Numbered from the stretch's first letter, positions 1 through 5,537 are shown. The stretch: 5,645 nucleotides of DNA from Patescibacteria group bacterium (GCA_018894995.1 JAHIOZ010000079.1:1-5645), one strand, 5' to 3'. Numbers and translations are program-made. The notes: generated from the letters alone by a model not told the origin.

Positions 1-508
1 AAGAATCTTCGTCATACAAAATAGTCACAAAATAAGTTAGACATATTTTCTTTTTTCCGTTGGTTAAAGTATAAAAATGAGGAAGACTCGCATTTTTATA
101 TTTTTTTTCAATTCTTCCAACATTAAGTTTCCCATTATAACTATTTTGATTATTCCCAACAAAAATATCACTTAAATAATCGCCAATATTGGTTTTCCCT
201 TCTAGTGAAGCTTTTACTGTTTTTAAATCAATATGGATGTAAGCATCTTCGACTTCAAAAAACAAGTCTGATCCGACAGGAGAAGAATTTGGCTGACCTA
301 TCCCCTTACCATTAAAAAGAGCGTAAACAATTCTTTCAGCTCCCACAGCAAAATCAGAAATTCCAGTTTTATATTTCTCAAACCAATCATTTTTAATTTT
401 TTCTTTTGTATCAAAACCTTGAAGCATTTCATCCTCTGCAAACTTCAAAAAGTGATAAAATTTTTCCAAATATTTTGATTCTAGTTTTTCTATTTCTTTA
501 TTTGTCAT
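1..508 (-). CDS. Type II restriction endonuclease-like protein, PD-(D/E)XK fold (partial, C-terminus beyond the window)
   Basis: Open reading frame of 169 codons without a stop, running off the left edge. The start ATG (508-506) overlaps the TGA of the upstream cytosine methyltransferase in an ATGA, so translation is probably coupled; no Shine-Dalgarno sequence is visible. The visible protein has a lysine/glutamate-rich helical N-terminus, then GAERIVYALFNG (residues 56-67) with E58, then GSDLFFEVED followed by IHIDLKTVK. D81 and the D94-L95-K96 triplet, separated by a short beta-hairpin-like stretch, fit the PD-(D/E)XK nuclease core, with E58 a possible helix-borne metal ligand. In Type II systems such an enzyme cleaves double-stranded DNA at the site its partner methylates. 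The nuclease reading rests on this motif plus its position after a methyltransferase; I do not recognise the family or the recognition site. The C-terminal part, which normally contributes to specificity and dimerisation, is not visible. Confidence 0.8.
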   Translation of the reverse strand, partial: MTNKEIEKLESKYLEKFYHFLKFAEDEMLQGFDTKEKIKNDWFEKYKTGISDFAVGAERIVYALFNGKGIGQPNSSPVGSDLFFEVEDAYIHIDLKTVKASLEGKTNIGDYLSDIFVGNNQNSYNGKLNVGRIEKKYKNASLPHFYTLTNGKKKICLTYFVTILYDEDS

Positions 509-1704
509 TCTAATATATTTTTAATTTCTTTAGCAATTTTTTCTGCCAACAAGACAGGAACGGCATTTCCTATTTGTTTATACATATTACCTAAACTTCC
601 ATAAAAAATAAAGTCATCCGGAAACGTTTGAATCATCGCACATTCTCTGACAGACATTCTTCTTTTTTTGTTTGGGTGAATTTCAGGACCTGTTGCTGTT
701 ATTGTATCACTTGGACTATCCCAATTATTAATTCTCAAAGACTGTTCAAATTTAATGTCTTTTAACTCCAGCTCAGTTACTAATTTATCAAATTTACTAT
801 CAAAATTGAAAATTTCTTTGAGTTTTTTCCAATCATTAGGGTTAGGAATACTTCCCGAATTATTATCTTTTCTAAACCAATGTCCGGCTGTATAAGAATA
901 ACCAAACATTTCATCTATTTTTTTTGTAGAAATTCCAGCTTTGTTTCTCCACTCTTTTAAATAATCGCAAACATCGTGTTGATTAATATTGTTTTTTCTT
1001 CCCCAAAATTTATCGTGAACATTGACTCTGGCAATGTGATTATAAATAATTTTTCCATTACTCTTTTGAGGATTATTACTTATCCAAAGATTTTTTAAAT
1101 GACCTATGGTTTCTTTTGTTGTTACATAAGAAGTCTTTCCAATTCCATGAGTCGGTTTTGGGAATTTATTTTCTTTATTAATTCTATTCCCCACTATCAA
1201 AACTCTTTCTCTTTGTTGGGGCACTCCATAATCGGCAGAATTAACTAATTTATAATCAACATTGTAACCCAATTTTTTAAAATCACTGATAATCATTTCA
1301 ATCACAGCCCCTCCTTCCATAGAAAGAAGACCTTTAACGTTTTCAGCAACAAAAATCTTGGGTTTCTTATCTTTTATAATTCTCCACATCTCTCTGTATA
1401 AAAAATTTCTTTCATCCTCCATACTTCTTTTTTTATTTGCAATAGAAAAACCTTGACAAGGAAAACCACCCAGCAATATATCAAAATTATCAGGAATTTC
1501 TAAACTCTTTATTTTTGTTATGTCTTCCAAAATTATATGGTCACCAATATTTTTTTTATAAGTTTCTACGGCATCAGGAAAAAAATCATTTGCCCAAATT
1601 ATTTCAAAACCCGCATTTTTGAAACCTAAATCCAGACCACCGCAACCGGAAAACAAACTGGCAACAGTTAGTTTTTTATTTTTTATTTTAGTAGATAACC
1701 CCAT
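505..1704 (-). CDS. DNA (cytosine-5-)-methyltransferase of a Type II restriction-modification system
   Basis: Transfers a methyl group from S-adenosylmethionine to carbon 5 of cytosine within a specific DNA site, protecting the host from the partner nuclease. At 399 residues it is a normal length for the family and all hallmark motifs are present: motif I FSGCGGLDLGF (18-28, cofactor binding), motif IV GGFPCQGFS (79-87) with catalytic Cys83, motif VI ENV (121-123), motif VIII QQRERV (163-168), motif IX RECAMIQTFPD (353-363) and motif X QIGNAVP (377-383). The target recognition region lies between motifs VIII and IX and is long (about 175-345); it contains a helix-turn-helix-like segment at 246-280. 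Motif I begins soon after Met1, so the ATG at 1704 is a sensible start, and a -10 box lies 8 bases upstream, suggesting a leaderless mRNA. The stop overlaps the start of the nuclease gene. Sequence specificity cannot be told by eye. Confidence 0.97.
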   Translation of the reverse strand: MGLSTKIKNKKLTVASLFSGCGGLDLGFKNAGFEIIWANDFFPDAVETYKKNIGDHIILEDITKIKSLEIPDNFDILLGGFPCQGFSIANKKRSMEDERNFLYREMWRIIKDKKPKIFVAENVKGLLSMEGGAVIEMIISDFKKLGYNVDYKLVNSADYGVPQQRERVLIVGNRINKENKFPKPTHGIGKTSYVTTKETIGHLKNLWISNNPQKSNGKIIYNHIARVNVHDKFWGRKNNINQHDVCDYLKEWRNKAGISTKKIDEMFGYSYTAGHWFRKDNNSGSIPNPNDWKKLKEIFNFDSKFDKLVTELELKDIKFEQSLRINNWDSPSDTITATGPEIHPNKKRRMSVRECAMIQTFPDDFIFYGSLGNMYKQIGNAVPVLLAEKIAKEIKNILE

Positions 1705-1712
1705 TTGTTTAA

Positions 1713-1740
1713 ATTATAACAAACTATTTTCAAAAGGCAA
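1713..1740 (-). promoter_or_regulatory. Promoter of the methyltransferase-nuclease operon
   Basis: On the minus strand, a perfect TATAAT (1718-1713) is preceded by TGT, giving an extended -10 element. TTGCCT (1740-1735, four of six matches to TTGACA) lies upstream with a 16-base spacer. Only 8 bases separate the -10 from the ATG at 1704, so the expected transcription start falls on or next to the start codon and the mRNA would be leaderless. No start-site data exist here; the call rests on the motif match. Confidence 0.7.
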
Positions 1741-1802
1741 GTCTAGCTCTACCCAAAAAATTGTGGCGTCTTTATTTTTATCTTAAATCATAAATCTAAT
1801 CT

Positions 1803-1835
1803 ACTTTATAGACTTTCAACTTTATAAACTTTATA
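1803..1835 (+). repeat. ACTTTATA direct-repeat cluster upstream of ruvC
   Basis: Three exact copies of ACTTTATA start at 1803, 1819 and 1828, and a degenerate copy, ACTTTCAA, starts at 1812. Spacings are 9, 7 and 9 bases. The cluster occupies the ruvC promoter and its last copy supplies part of the -10 box. It may be a binding array for a regulator or simply slippage-derived repetition of a -10-like sequence; the sequence does not decide. Confidence 0.6.
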
Positions 1836-1837
1836 CT
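1809..1837 (+). promoter_or_regulatory. Putative ruvC promoter
   Basis: TAGACT (1809-1814, four of six to TTGACA), a 17-base spacer and TATACT (1832-1837, five of six to TATAAT). The -10 ends 7 bases before the ruvC ATG, so the transcript would start at or next to the start codon. An alternative -10, TATAAA at 1823-1828, would give a leader of roughly nine bases. No Shine-Dalgarno sequence is present in either case. Confidence 0.5.
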
Positions 1838-1844
1838 TATTTAT

Positions 1845-2333
1845 ATGAAAATAATAAGCATTGACCCCGGTTACGAACGGGTCGGAATCGCAATTATAGA
1901 AAAATCACCCGACTTGGAAACCGGGTTTCCAAGTGAAAAATTGGTTTATTCGGAGTGTTTTAAAACTTCTGCAAAACTTTTACTCACAGAAAGGCTTTTT
2001 TTAATCGGGCAAGAAATTGATAAAATAATCAAAAAATATGAACCGGATGAAATGGCAATTGAAACATTATTTTTTACTTCCAATCAAAAAACCGTAATGG
2101 GTGTATCAGAAGCTCGTGGAGTAATTATGTATCAAGCCCTTTTAAATAAAATTCCGGTTTTTGAATACACTCCCCTACAAATTAAAATCGCCATAACAGG
2201 TTATGGACGAGGAGACAAAAAACAAATTATAGCGATGTTGGGTCATCTGATAAAAATGGAAAAAGAAATTAAATACGATGATGAATATGATGCAATCGCC
2301 GTTGGATTAACCCGTCTTGCCTGCAGAAGATGA
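1845..2333 (+). CDS. ruvC: Crossover junction endodeoxyribonuclease RuvC
   Basis: Holliday-junction resolvase of homologous recombination: a homodimer that makes paired nicks across four-way DNA junctions, normally acting with the RuvAB branch-migration motor. At 162 residues it matches the family (about 155-175). The RNase H-like fold is evident from IISIDPGYERVG (3-14) with catalytic Asp7, AIETLFF (71-77) with Glu73, and the C-terminal DDEYDAIAVGLT (145-156) supplying Asp146 and Asp149; these correspond to the known acidic quartet D7/E66/D138/D141 of E. coli RuvC. GYGRGDKKQI (119-128) matches the conserved loop before the last helices. The start is fixed because the first catalytic strand begins immediately after Met1. 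It stands alone: ruvA and ruvB are not in the window, and its neighbours are a divergent restriction-modification pair and an unrelated small gene. The stop is TGA. Confidence 0.97.
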   Translation: MKIISIDPGYERVGIAIIEKSPDLETGFPSEKLVYSECFKTSAKLLLTERLFLIGQEIDKIIKKYEPDEMAIETLFFTSNQKTVMGVSEARGVIMYQALLNKIPVFEYTPLQIKIAITGYGRGDKKQIIAMLGHLIKMEKEIKYDDEYDAIAVGLTRLACRR

Positions 2334-2385
2334 TTGTTTTATTTCAACCATCTTAAACAAGATGAAGAAAAACTTCTCCTTTTTT
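2327..2385 (+). terminator. Possible weak ruvC terminator with mutually exclusive hairpins
   Basis: AAGATGATTG (2327-2336, spanning the ruvC stop codon) can pair with CAACCATCTT (2345-2354) except for one A-C mismatch. The second half of that arm, CATCTT (2349-2354), can instead pair with AAGATG (2359-2364) over a four-base loop. A small GAAG/CTTC hairpin (2364-2367 with 2373-2376) follows, then six T residues (2380-2385). The stems are AT-rich and the last is only 4 bp, so termination would be inefficient at best. Reading this as the end of the ruvC transcript is an inference. Confidence 0.3.
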
Positions 2386-2450
2386 AAATATCAAAGGGGT
2401 GTGGAAAACTCGGTCTTGCATAACAAAGCAAAATCTGATAAAAAGTATAA

Positions 2451-2474
2451 AACTTGAATTTATTAATTTAAGTT
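2451..2474. repeat. AT-rich inverted repeat upstream of the cysteine-rich miniprotein gene (first of two)
   Basis: AACTTGAATT (2451-2460) and AATTTAAGTT (2465-2474) are complementary across a TATT loop, with one G-T wobble. No T-run follows directly, so it is not a standard terminator. It sits just 3' of a TATAAA (2446-2451). Confidence 0.55.
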
Positions 2475-2479
2475 ATTAC

Positions 2480-2509
2480 CTGAATTATGAAATTTATTTC
2501 ACAATTCAG
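2480..2509. repeat. Fourteen-base-arm palindrome upstream of the cysteine-rich miniprotein gene (second of two)
   Basis: CTGAATTATGAAAT (2480-2493) and ATTTCACAATTCAG (2496-2509) are complementary at 13 of 14 positions around a two-base TT centre. The near-absence of a loop and the lack of an adjoining T-run favour a protein-binding dyad such as an operator over a terminator. It ends 28 bases before the start codon at 2538. Confidence 0.65.
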
Positions 2510-2537
2510 AATTATTATTTAATATTTTTTTAAAAAT

Positions 2538-2741
2538 ATGGAAGAAGAAATTATTAGTGACGAAAGTTTATTAGAAGATGACGAGATACCGGAAATTTGT
2601 AATTGCGGAGAATGTGAAGAGTGTATAAAAGAAAAAGGAGAATGCACTTGTGGAGATTGCGAAGTTTGTTTGAGCAAAGAAGAAGATGAAGATGAGGTGG
2701 AAGATTTATTTGACGACATTGAACCGGAAGATTTAATTTAA
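2538..2741 (+). CDS. Small, highly acidic protein with two tandem CxCxxCxxC repeats (unknown function)
   Basis: A 67-residue protein that I cannot assign to a named family. Three parts are visible: an acidic N-terminus (1-20), a cysteine-rich core (21-44) and an acidic C-terminus (48-67). The core is two copies of C-x-C-G-[ED]-C-E-x-C-[IL] with a 15-residue period: C21, C23, C26, C29, then C36, C38, C41, C44. By my count 30 of 67 residues are Asp or Glu against 3 Lys. No signal peptide or membrane segment is present, so it should be cytoplasmic. The cysteine pattern suggests metal binding (zinc, a metallothionein-like cluster or, less likely, Fe-S), but this is inference. It is more likely real than spurious: the reading frame runs from an ATG to a TAA ten bases before a strong terminator, and the cysteines form a regular repeat. 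The start lacks a Shine-Dalgarno sequence. The reverse-strand open frames over it are shadows. Confidence 0.75.
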   Translation: MEEEIISDESLLEDDEIPEICNCGECEECIKEKGECTCGDCEVCLSKEEDEDEVEDLFDDIEPEDLI

Positions 2742-2752
2742 TAAAAAACTCC

Positions 2753-2790
2753 AACAAAAACACCTCAAAAAAACGAGGTGTTTTTGTTTT
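2753..2790 (+). terminator. Strong intrinsic terminator after the cysteine-rich miniprotein gene
   Basis: AACAAAAACACCTC (2753-2766) pairs perfectly with GAGGTGTTTTTGTT (2775-2788) across an eight-base A-rich loop. The G+C core is CACCTC/GAGGTG, followed by TTTTTGTTTT (2781-2790). The gene's stop codon is about a dozen bases upstream. Because the 5' side is A-rich, it could also stop transcription coming from the other strand. Confidence 0.93.
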
Positions 2791-2813
2791 GAAAAAATTT
2801 TTTTACGAATAAC

Positions 2814-2839
2814 AAACAATAAACCTCCTATTATTGTTT
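2814..2839. repeat. Inverted repeat in the penicillin-binding protein gene promoter region
   Basis: AAACAATAA (2814-2822) and TTATTGTTT (2831-2839) are perfect complements around the eight-base loop ACCTCCTA. The right arm abuts the proposed -35 box (2839-2844), the usual place for an operator. The loop equals the anti-Shine-Dalgarno tail of 16S rRNA, probably by coincidence. Confidence 0.5.
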
Positions 2840-2868
2840 TGTCACCATTTTTTTAGTATCCTTATACA
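2839..2868 (+). promoter_or_regulatory. Putative promoter of the penicillin-binding protein gene
   Basis: TTGTCA (2839-2844, five of six to TTGACA), an 18-base spacer and TATACA (2863-2868, four of six to TATAAT). The -10 ends only 3 bases before the ATG at 2872, unusually close, so an mRNA beginning at or just inside the start codon is implied. TAGTAT (2854-2859) is an alternative, weaker -10. The preceding gene's terminator shows that a promoter must lie in this 80-base gap if the gene is independently expressed. Confidence 0.45.
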
Positions 2869-2871
2869 CAT

Positions 2872-5361
2872 ATGAACAAAAAACAAATCAAAAAAGATCT
2901 TTCAATTTTCTTAATTGCCATCGGCATATTCGGAGCAAGTTTTCTGATGCTCTGGGCATCAACCTTTAAAATCCCAAACATTAAAAACTTGGAAGAAAGA
3001 ATAAATTTTCAATCAAGCAAAATATATGACAGAACGGGAGAAATTCTTTTGTATGATATTTACAAAGACAAAAAAAGAACTATTGTTCCTTATGAAGATA
3101 TTTCTCGTTATGTAAAAAATGCAACGGTTGCGATTGAAGATGCTGAATTTTATGAACACAACGGAGTTAAGCCAACCGCATTTTTTAGAGCGATTATAGC
3201 AAACATAAAATCCGGTAATTTTGGACAAGGCGGTTCTACCATAACTCAACAAGTTGTAAAAAACACTCTGTTAACCACAGAGAAAAAAATTTCCCGAAAA
3301 CTAAAAGAATGGGTTCTCGCAATAAAACTTGAAAAAGTGATGACAAAAGAAGAAATTTTAACTCTCTATCTAAACGAGGTTCCTTACGGCGGAAGTATTT
3401 ATGGAATTGAAGAAGCCAGCTTGGTATTTTTTAGTAAAAACTCAAAAAATTTAACTTTGGCCGAATCGGCTTATCTTGCTTCTATTCCCAAAGCACCGAC
3501 ATTTTATTCGCCTTACGGGGAAAACAAAAATAAACTTGATGAAAGAAAAGATTTGGTTCTCGAAAAAATGCTTGAAAATAAATTTATAGAGGAAGAAGAA
3601 TATGAAAATGCAAAAAAAGAAGTTATTGTTTTTAAAGCAAAACAAGAAACAGGAATTCAAGCCCCCCATTTTGTAATATTTATCAAAAAATATCTTGAAG
3701 AAAAATACGGCGATGAAGTTTTGGAAAAGGGTGGTTTAAAAATAACAACAACATTAGATTATGAACTGCAGGAAAAAGGAGAAGAAATCGCCAAAAACTA
3801 TGCGCTGGAAAACGCTGAAAAATTCAATGCTGAAAACATAGCTTTCGTAGCAATTGATACAAAAACAGGTCAAATACTGACAATGGTTGGGTCTAGAGAT
3901 TATTTCGATGAAAAAATTGACGGAAACTTCAATGTCGCAACCGCTCACAGACAACCAGGGTCAGCTTTCAAACCTTTCGTTTATGCCGCAGCTTTTAACA
4001 AAGGATTTTTGCCAGAAACAGTTTTGTTTAATCTGCGAACGGAATTCTCAACCTACTGCAATCCCAACGGAACTCCAATCAACCCAAACGACGGAAACAA
4101 ATGTTACCGTCCGGAAAATTATGACTACAAATATACAGGTCCGATGACATTAAGAAACGCTTTGGCTCAATCAGTTAATGTTCCGTCTGTTAAATTACTT
4201 TATTTGACAGGAATTCAAGACTCCTTAAAAACGGCAAAAGATATGGGAATTGAGAGCTTAACAAATATTAACCAATACGGACTGACTTTGGTTTTGGGAG
4301 GTGGAGAAGTTTCTCTTCTTGATATAACCAGTGCTTATGGTGTTTTTGCAAACGAAGGAATAAGAAATCCATATACCGGGATATTAAAAGTGGAAGATGA
4401 AACAGGCAAAATTATTGAGGAATTTAAACCACAATCAAATAGGGTTCTGCCGGAACAAACGGCTCTCCTAATTTCTGATGTTTTATCAGACAATGAAGCT
4501 CGAACCCCCGCTTTTGGAGCATGGTCTCCTCTTTATTTTGAGGGAAGAGATGTCGCATCAAAAACAGGAACGACAAACGATTATAGAGATGCCTGGACTA
4601 TTGGCTATACAACACAAGTCGCCGTGGGAGCTTGGGCGGGAAATAATGACAACAGCTCCATGGAAAAAAAAGTTGCCGGATTTATTATAACTCCCGCATG
4701 GAATACTTTTATGAAAGAAGTTTTAAACAAATATCCCGATGAAAAATTTAAAAAACCGGAACAAACTCAAACTGAAAATGTAAAACCTGTTTTAAGAGGT
4801 TTTTGGCAAGGAGGCGAAACATATTTTATTGATAAAATTTCCAGCAAACTGGCAACGGAATACACACCGGAAGAAACAAAAGAAGAAAAAGTTATTCCCG
4901 GTTATCACTCAATATTACATTGGGTAGATAAAAATAATATTCTTGGCCCCAGTCCAAAAAATCCCGAAAATGATGTTCAATACTACAGGTGGGAATATGC
5001 CGTTGAAAAATGGGTGAAAGAGCAAAATCTTCCAACCACAGTTGCAATACCGACAGAATATGACGATGTTCACAAACCGGAATTTGCTCCAAAAATCACA
5101 ATAATTTATCCTGAAAAAGACAAACAATATAAATCTTCGGAAAAAATAAATGTTATGGTAAGCAGTGTTGGTAAATATCAACTGACTAAATTAAATTATT
5201 ATTTGAATGGAATATTTATCGGGTCATCCAACACAAAAGTATTTTCTTTTGTTCCTGACAGTGTAAATGATATTAAAGAAAACAACGAATTAAAAATTAT
5301 TGGATTTGATTCAGTATTAAACAAAGGAGAAACGACGACAACACTTAAACTGGAGATTTAA
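2872..5361 (+). CDS. Bifunctional class A penicillin-binding protein (PBP1A family: glycosyltransferase 51 plus transpeptidase)
   Basis: Polymerises lipid II into glycan strands and crosslinks the peptide stems, acting outside the cytoplasmic membrane. Order of parts: basic cytoplasmic tail (1-9), one membrane anchor (about 10-30), GT51 domain (about 45-215) with EDAEFYEH (catalytic Glu89), GGSTITQQ (120-127) and LNEVPYGG (Glu169), then a linker and the transpeptidase domain (about 320-620) with SxxK as PGSAFKPF (Ser364, Lys367), SxN as SVN (434-436) and KTGT (564-567). All catalytic residues are present. Beyond it lie a Pro/Glu-rich linker (about 625-735) and a beta-rich, probably Ig-like C-terminal domain (about 738-829). 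Two cysteines only, Cys396 and Cys411, bracket a surface loop. At 829 residues it is full length. ATG at 2872 is the only start that keeps the membrane anchor; no Shine-Dalgarno sequence. It is a single-gene unit between two terminators. Other species call it ponA or mrcA. Confidence 0.97.
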   Translation: MNKKQIKKDLSIFLIAIGIFGASFLMLWASTFKIPNIKNLEERINFQSSKIYDRTGEILLYDIYKDKKRTIVPYEDISRYVKNATVAIEDAEFYEHNGVKPTAFFRAIIANIKSGNFGQGGSTITQQVVKNTLLTTEKKISRKLKEWVLAIKLEKVMTKEEILTLYLNEVPYGGSIYGIEEASLVFFSKNSKNLTLAESAYLASIPKAPTFYSPYGENKNKLDERKDLVLEKMLENKFIEEEEYENAKKEVIVFKAKQETGIQAPHFVIFIKKYLEEKYGDEVLEKGGLKITTTLDYELQEKGEEIAKNYALENAEKFNAENIAFVAIDTKTGQILTMVGSRDYFDEKIDGNFNVATAHRQPGSAFKPFVYAAAFNKGFLPETVLFNLRTEFSTYCNPNGTPINPNDGNKCYRPENYDYKYTGPMTLRNALAQSVNVPSVKLLYLTGIQDSLKTAKDMGIESLTNINQYGLTLVLGGGEVSLLDITSAYGVFANEGIRNPYTGILKVEDETGKIIEEFKPQSNRVLPEQTALLISDVLSDNEARTPAFGAWSPLYFEGRDVASKTGTTNDYRDAWTIGYTTQVAVGAWAGNNDNSSMEKKVAGFIITPAWNTFMKEVLNKYPDEKFKKPEQTQTENVKPVLRGFWQGGETYFIDKISSKLATEYTPEETKEEKVIPGYHSILHWVDKNNILGPSPKNPENDVQYYRWEYAVEKWVKEQNLPTTVAIPTEYDDVHKPEFAPKITIIYPEKDKQYKSSEKINVMVSSVGKYQLTKLNYYLNGIFIGSSNTKVFSFVPDSVNDIKENNELKIIGFDSVLNKGETTTTLKLEI

Positions 5362-5371
5362 TTACAAAATC

Positions 5372-5420
5372 AAAATCCGGGGAAGCTGAGCTTCCCCGGA
5401 TTTTTGTTTTTTAGTTTTTT
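5372..5420 (+). terminator. Strong intrinsic terminator of the penicillin-binding protein gene
   Basis: AAAATCCGGGGAAGC (5372-5386) and GCTTCCCCGGATTTT (5390-5404) form a perfect 15-bp stem with a TGA loop, beginning 10 bases after the stop codon. A T-rich tract, TTTTTGTTTTTT then AG then TTTTTT, extends to 5420. Confidence 0.96.
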
Positions 5421-5444
5421 AATGGAGGTTTCTCTTGTCCCGAG

Positions 5445-5469
5445 GACGAACTACCGAAGGCAGTTCGTC
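5445..5469. repeat. Hairpin 1 of the structured tail region
   Basis: GACGAACTACC (5445-5455) pairs with GGCAGTTCGTC (5459-5469) around a GAA loop; the single A-C mismatch becomes a G-U pair if the minus strand is transcribed. The stem is GC-richer than the genes around it. No T-run follows. Confidence 0.6.
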
Positions 5470-5472
5470 ACA

Positions 5473-5495
5473 ACGAAATACCTGTGGTATTTTGT
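5473..5495. repeat. Hairpin 2 of the structured tail region
   Basis: ACGAAATACC (5473-5482) pairs with GGTATTTTGT (5486-5495) around a TGT loop, with one G-U pair. It follows hairpin 1 after three bases. Confidence 0.6.
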
Positions 5496-5537
5496 CTCTG
5501 CGAGCTTCGGAGCGATAGCGGAGAAGTGTGGCAGTCC
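5494..5537. repeat. Degenerate dispersed palindromic repeat (REP-like)
   Basis: Contains CTCTGC (5496-5501) pairing with GCGGAG (5518-5523) with one wobble, an inner GCTTCGGAGC hairpin (5504-5513), and then TGTGGCAGTCC. In order and content (TGCGAG ... GGAGCGATAGCG ... TGTGGCAGTCC) it resembles the intergenic palindromic repeat TGCGAGGAGCGAAGCG ... GTGGCAATCC that I recall from many bacterial genomes. The match is from memory and imperfect. A further CAGAC/GTCTG hairpin (5537-5541 with 5548-5552) follows. Confidence 0.45.

Noticed and set aside
2519..2763. Reverse-strand open frames opposite the cysteine-rich gene, including a serine-rich one
   Set aside because: They are antisense shadows: GAA/GAG/GAT codons read backwards as TTC/CTC/ATC or, in another frame, as serine runs. 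They lack promoters and run into the terminator region.
2792..2804. AAAAAATTTTTTT tract as a second terminator or bent-DNA element
   Set aside because: It is a simple A-tract/T-tract junction after an already strong terminator; it may bend DNA, but nothing here ties it to a function.
2823..2830. ACCTCCT loop, whose complement is a perfect Shine-Dalgarno AGGAGGT on the minus strand
   Set aside because: The only nearby minus-strand start is a TTG opening a short frame of fewer than 30 codons through the terminator, with no recognisable product; other starts in the window do not use Shine-Dalgarno sequences.
2862..2870. TTATACACA, an exact match to the DnaA box consensus, over the penicillin-binding protein gene promoter
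   Set aside because: One such match is expected by chance about once in every two or three windows of this size and composition; no second good box is nearby (TGTGGAAAA at 2400 has a mismatch). It is better read as the -10 region.
3013..5181. Several alternative-frame and antisense open frames of 66-88 codons inside the penicillin-binding protein gene
   Set aside because: They overlap a gene with complete catalytic motifs, have no initiation signals and give low-complexity or Phe/Cys-rich translations typical of shadows.
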